This document shows positions 33,730 to 34,737 of a DNA stretch of 34,737 nt, piece by piece. Location: NCBI GenBank assembly GCA_025934895.1, contig JAICWH010000026.1, forward strand, positions 1-34,737. The letters are read 5' to 3'. Every line of letters begins with the position of its first letter. Position 1 is the first letter of the stretch. The translations under genes were made by a program, and so were the position numbers. The notes beneath the pieces were generated by a model. The model was not told the origin of the DNA. It saw only the letters and a list, made by a program, of their open reading frames with translations, and did no database searches. The stretch is from Nocardioidaceae bacterium. GTDB taxonomy: Bacteria > Actinomycetota > Actinomycetes > Propionibacteriales > Nocardioidaceae.

Positions 33730-34737
33730 TCAGGTGAGGCGCGCGTGCCAGTCCACGGCCGACGCGTCGGTCAGGGAGGCCACCTGGTCCACGACCACCC
33801 GGAGCCGGGCCGCATCTGAGTCCGCCGCCTCGAAGTCGGCCCGCAGGGCCGGCATCAGCTCCTCGGGCGCCTTGTCCAGCAGCAGGGCGACGAGCTCGGT
33901 GACCAACGCCCGCTGACCCTTGAGCACCGAGACCCGGTCCTCGGCCCGCATCACGTAGTGGGCGGCGACTCCCTTGAGCGCTGCGATGCTGAGCACAGTC
34001 CCTCGGGGCACCACCAGATCGGCCGCGTAGCGGGTCAGCGGCAGGTCGCCGGAGACCTCCACGGTCGCGTCGCGGACCTCACGGCAGAACATCCCGATCA
34101 GCTCACTGGTCAGGTCCTTGAGCGCGGCAAGGGCGCGCCTGCTCCCGTCGTACGACGTCCCGGGCCACGACCCCGCGCCGCGCAGCGCGGCCAGGGCCCC
34201 GTCGAGCTCGGCGTCCTCGACGCCGGGAAGGTACCACTCCCGCACGGTCTGCCAGACCTCGGTGCGCGCGCGCCGGTCCGTCAGCCGTGCCAGGTCCACC
34301 TTGCCGGCGACGACGCCGTCCTCGAGGTCGTGGACCGAGTAGGCGACGTCGTCGGCGAGGTCCATCACCTGGGCCTCGACGCAGCGCCGGGTGCCCTCGG
34401 CGCCCTCACGCATCCAGTCGAAGACCTCCCGGTCGTCGTCGTAGACACCGAACTTGCGGCCTGCTCCCCCGACGTCGCCGGCGGTCGCAGCGCTCGGCAC
34501 CGCCCCGGAGCGCGGCCAGGGGTACTTCGTGCTGGCGTCCAGGGTCGCCCTGGTCAGGTTCAGCCCCACGGACCGGCCGTCCCGAGCCAGCGTCTTCGCC
34601 TCCAGCCGGGTCAGCAGCCGCAGCGTCTGGGCATTGCCCTCGAACCCGCCGCAGACGCTGCTGACCTCGTCGAGCGCGCGCTCGCCGTTGTGCCCGAACG
34701 GTGGATGCCCGAGGTCGTGCGCGAGCGCGGCCGTCTC
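33730..34737 (-). CDS. dgt: Deoxyguanosinetriphosphate triphosphohydrolase, N-terminus outside the window
   Basis: The last 335 residues of an HD-domain dNTPase that hydrolyses dGTP (or other dNTPs) to the nucleoside and triphosphate. The metal-binding motif AHDLGHPPFGHNGE is visible at the right edge (about 34695-34737), followed by GGFEGNAQTLRLLTRLE, GLNLTRATLDASTKYPWP, and the second metal residue region MDLADDVAYSVHDLEDG. All belong to the Dgt/dGTPase-like family; the start and first HD histidine lie beyond the window. In actinobacteria dgt commonly sits next to dnaG; here a secreted hydrolase gene lies between them. Confidence 0.96.
   Translation of the reverse strand, partial: ETAALAHDLGHPPFGHNGERALDEVSSVCGGFEGNAQTLRLLTRLEAKTLARDGRSVGLNLTRATLDASTKYPWPRSGAVPSAATAGDVGGAGRKFGVYDDDREVFDWMREGAEGTRRCVEAQVMDLADDVAYSVHDLEDGVVAGKVDLARLTDRRARTEVWQTVREWYLPGVEDAELDGALAALRGAGSWPGTSYDGSRRALAALKDLTSELIGMFCREVRDATVEVSGDLPLTRYAADLVVPRGTVLSIAALKGVAAHYVMRAEDRVSVLKGQRALVTELVALLLDKAPEELMPALRADFEAADSDAARLRVVVDQVASLTDASAVDWHARLT

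Overview
The window is GC-rich, uses many GTG starts, packs genes into ATGA/GTGA-overlapping operons, and carries actinobacterial hallmark families (DUF3052, DUF3145, homodimeric AceE, a PucR-type FasR, an AccD6-like carboxyltransferase). I read it as a chromosomal segment of a high-GC actinobacterium. Nocardioides or a relative is plausible, but that is recollection of gene order and was not searched. There is no insertion sequence, prophage, CRISPR array or other sign of recent transfer.

Layout. Positions 1-1275 hold the 3' part of a tRNA-Val(TAC), a DUF4352-type lipoprotein (-) and a small one-helix membrane protein (+). Positions 1370-3911 (-) form a tight cluster: DUF3052 protein, acyl-CoA synthetase, AhpE/Bcp-type peroxiredoxin. 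Divergent from it is aceE (4346-7138), then an alpha/beta hydrolase (-). Positions 8313-15000 are the fatty-acid synthesis locus: a FasR-like regulator, then fabD-fabH-acpP-fabF-accD, with DUF3145 convergent after it. Next come a DUF72 protein, pyruvate phosphate dikinase (-), a secreted LamG-like protein (+), an ABC exporter pair with its MarR regulator (-), and an APC-type transporter (-) divergent from a small membrane protein plus a KdpD/KdpE-like two-component system (+). The right end has a CAT-anticodon tRNA, a MalY/PatB-type lyase, a CPBP protease, tRNA-Asn, a hypothetical gene coupled to dnaG, a secreted SGNH hydrolase and a partial dgt.

How the genes fit together. AceE makes acetyl-CoA, AccD (with a biotinylated alpha subunit encoded elsewhere) makes malonyl-CoA, and FabD/FabH/AcpP/FabF build fatty acids. 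The APC transporter and the KdpDE-like pair look like a self-contained ion-homeostasis module.

Most interesting points: (1) FabD carries a C-terminal BCCP-like fold in which glutamine sits where the biotinylated lysine should be. (2) Two mirror-image pairs of the direct repeat GTYAGG-N5-GTYAGG lie between the transporter and the KdpDE-like operon, a likely response-regulator binding architecture. (3) A perfect TTGTAGGA-T-TCCTACAA inverted repeat sits on the fab operon promoter. (4) A 13/14-bp tandem repeat with a 40-bp super-period begins inside the acpP stop region. (5) A group of genes has a TANNNT box exactly 6-7 nt before the start codon, implying leaderless mRNAs.
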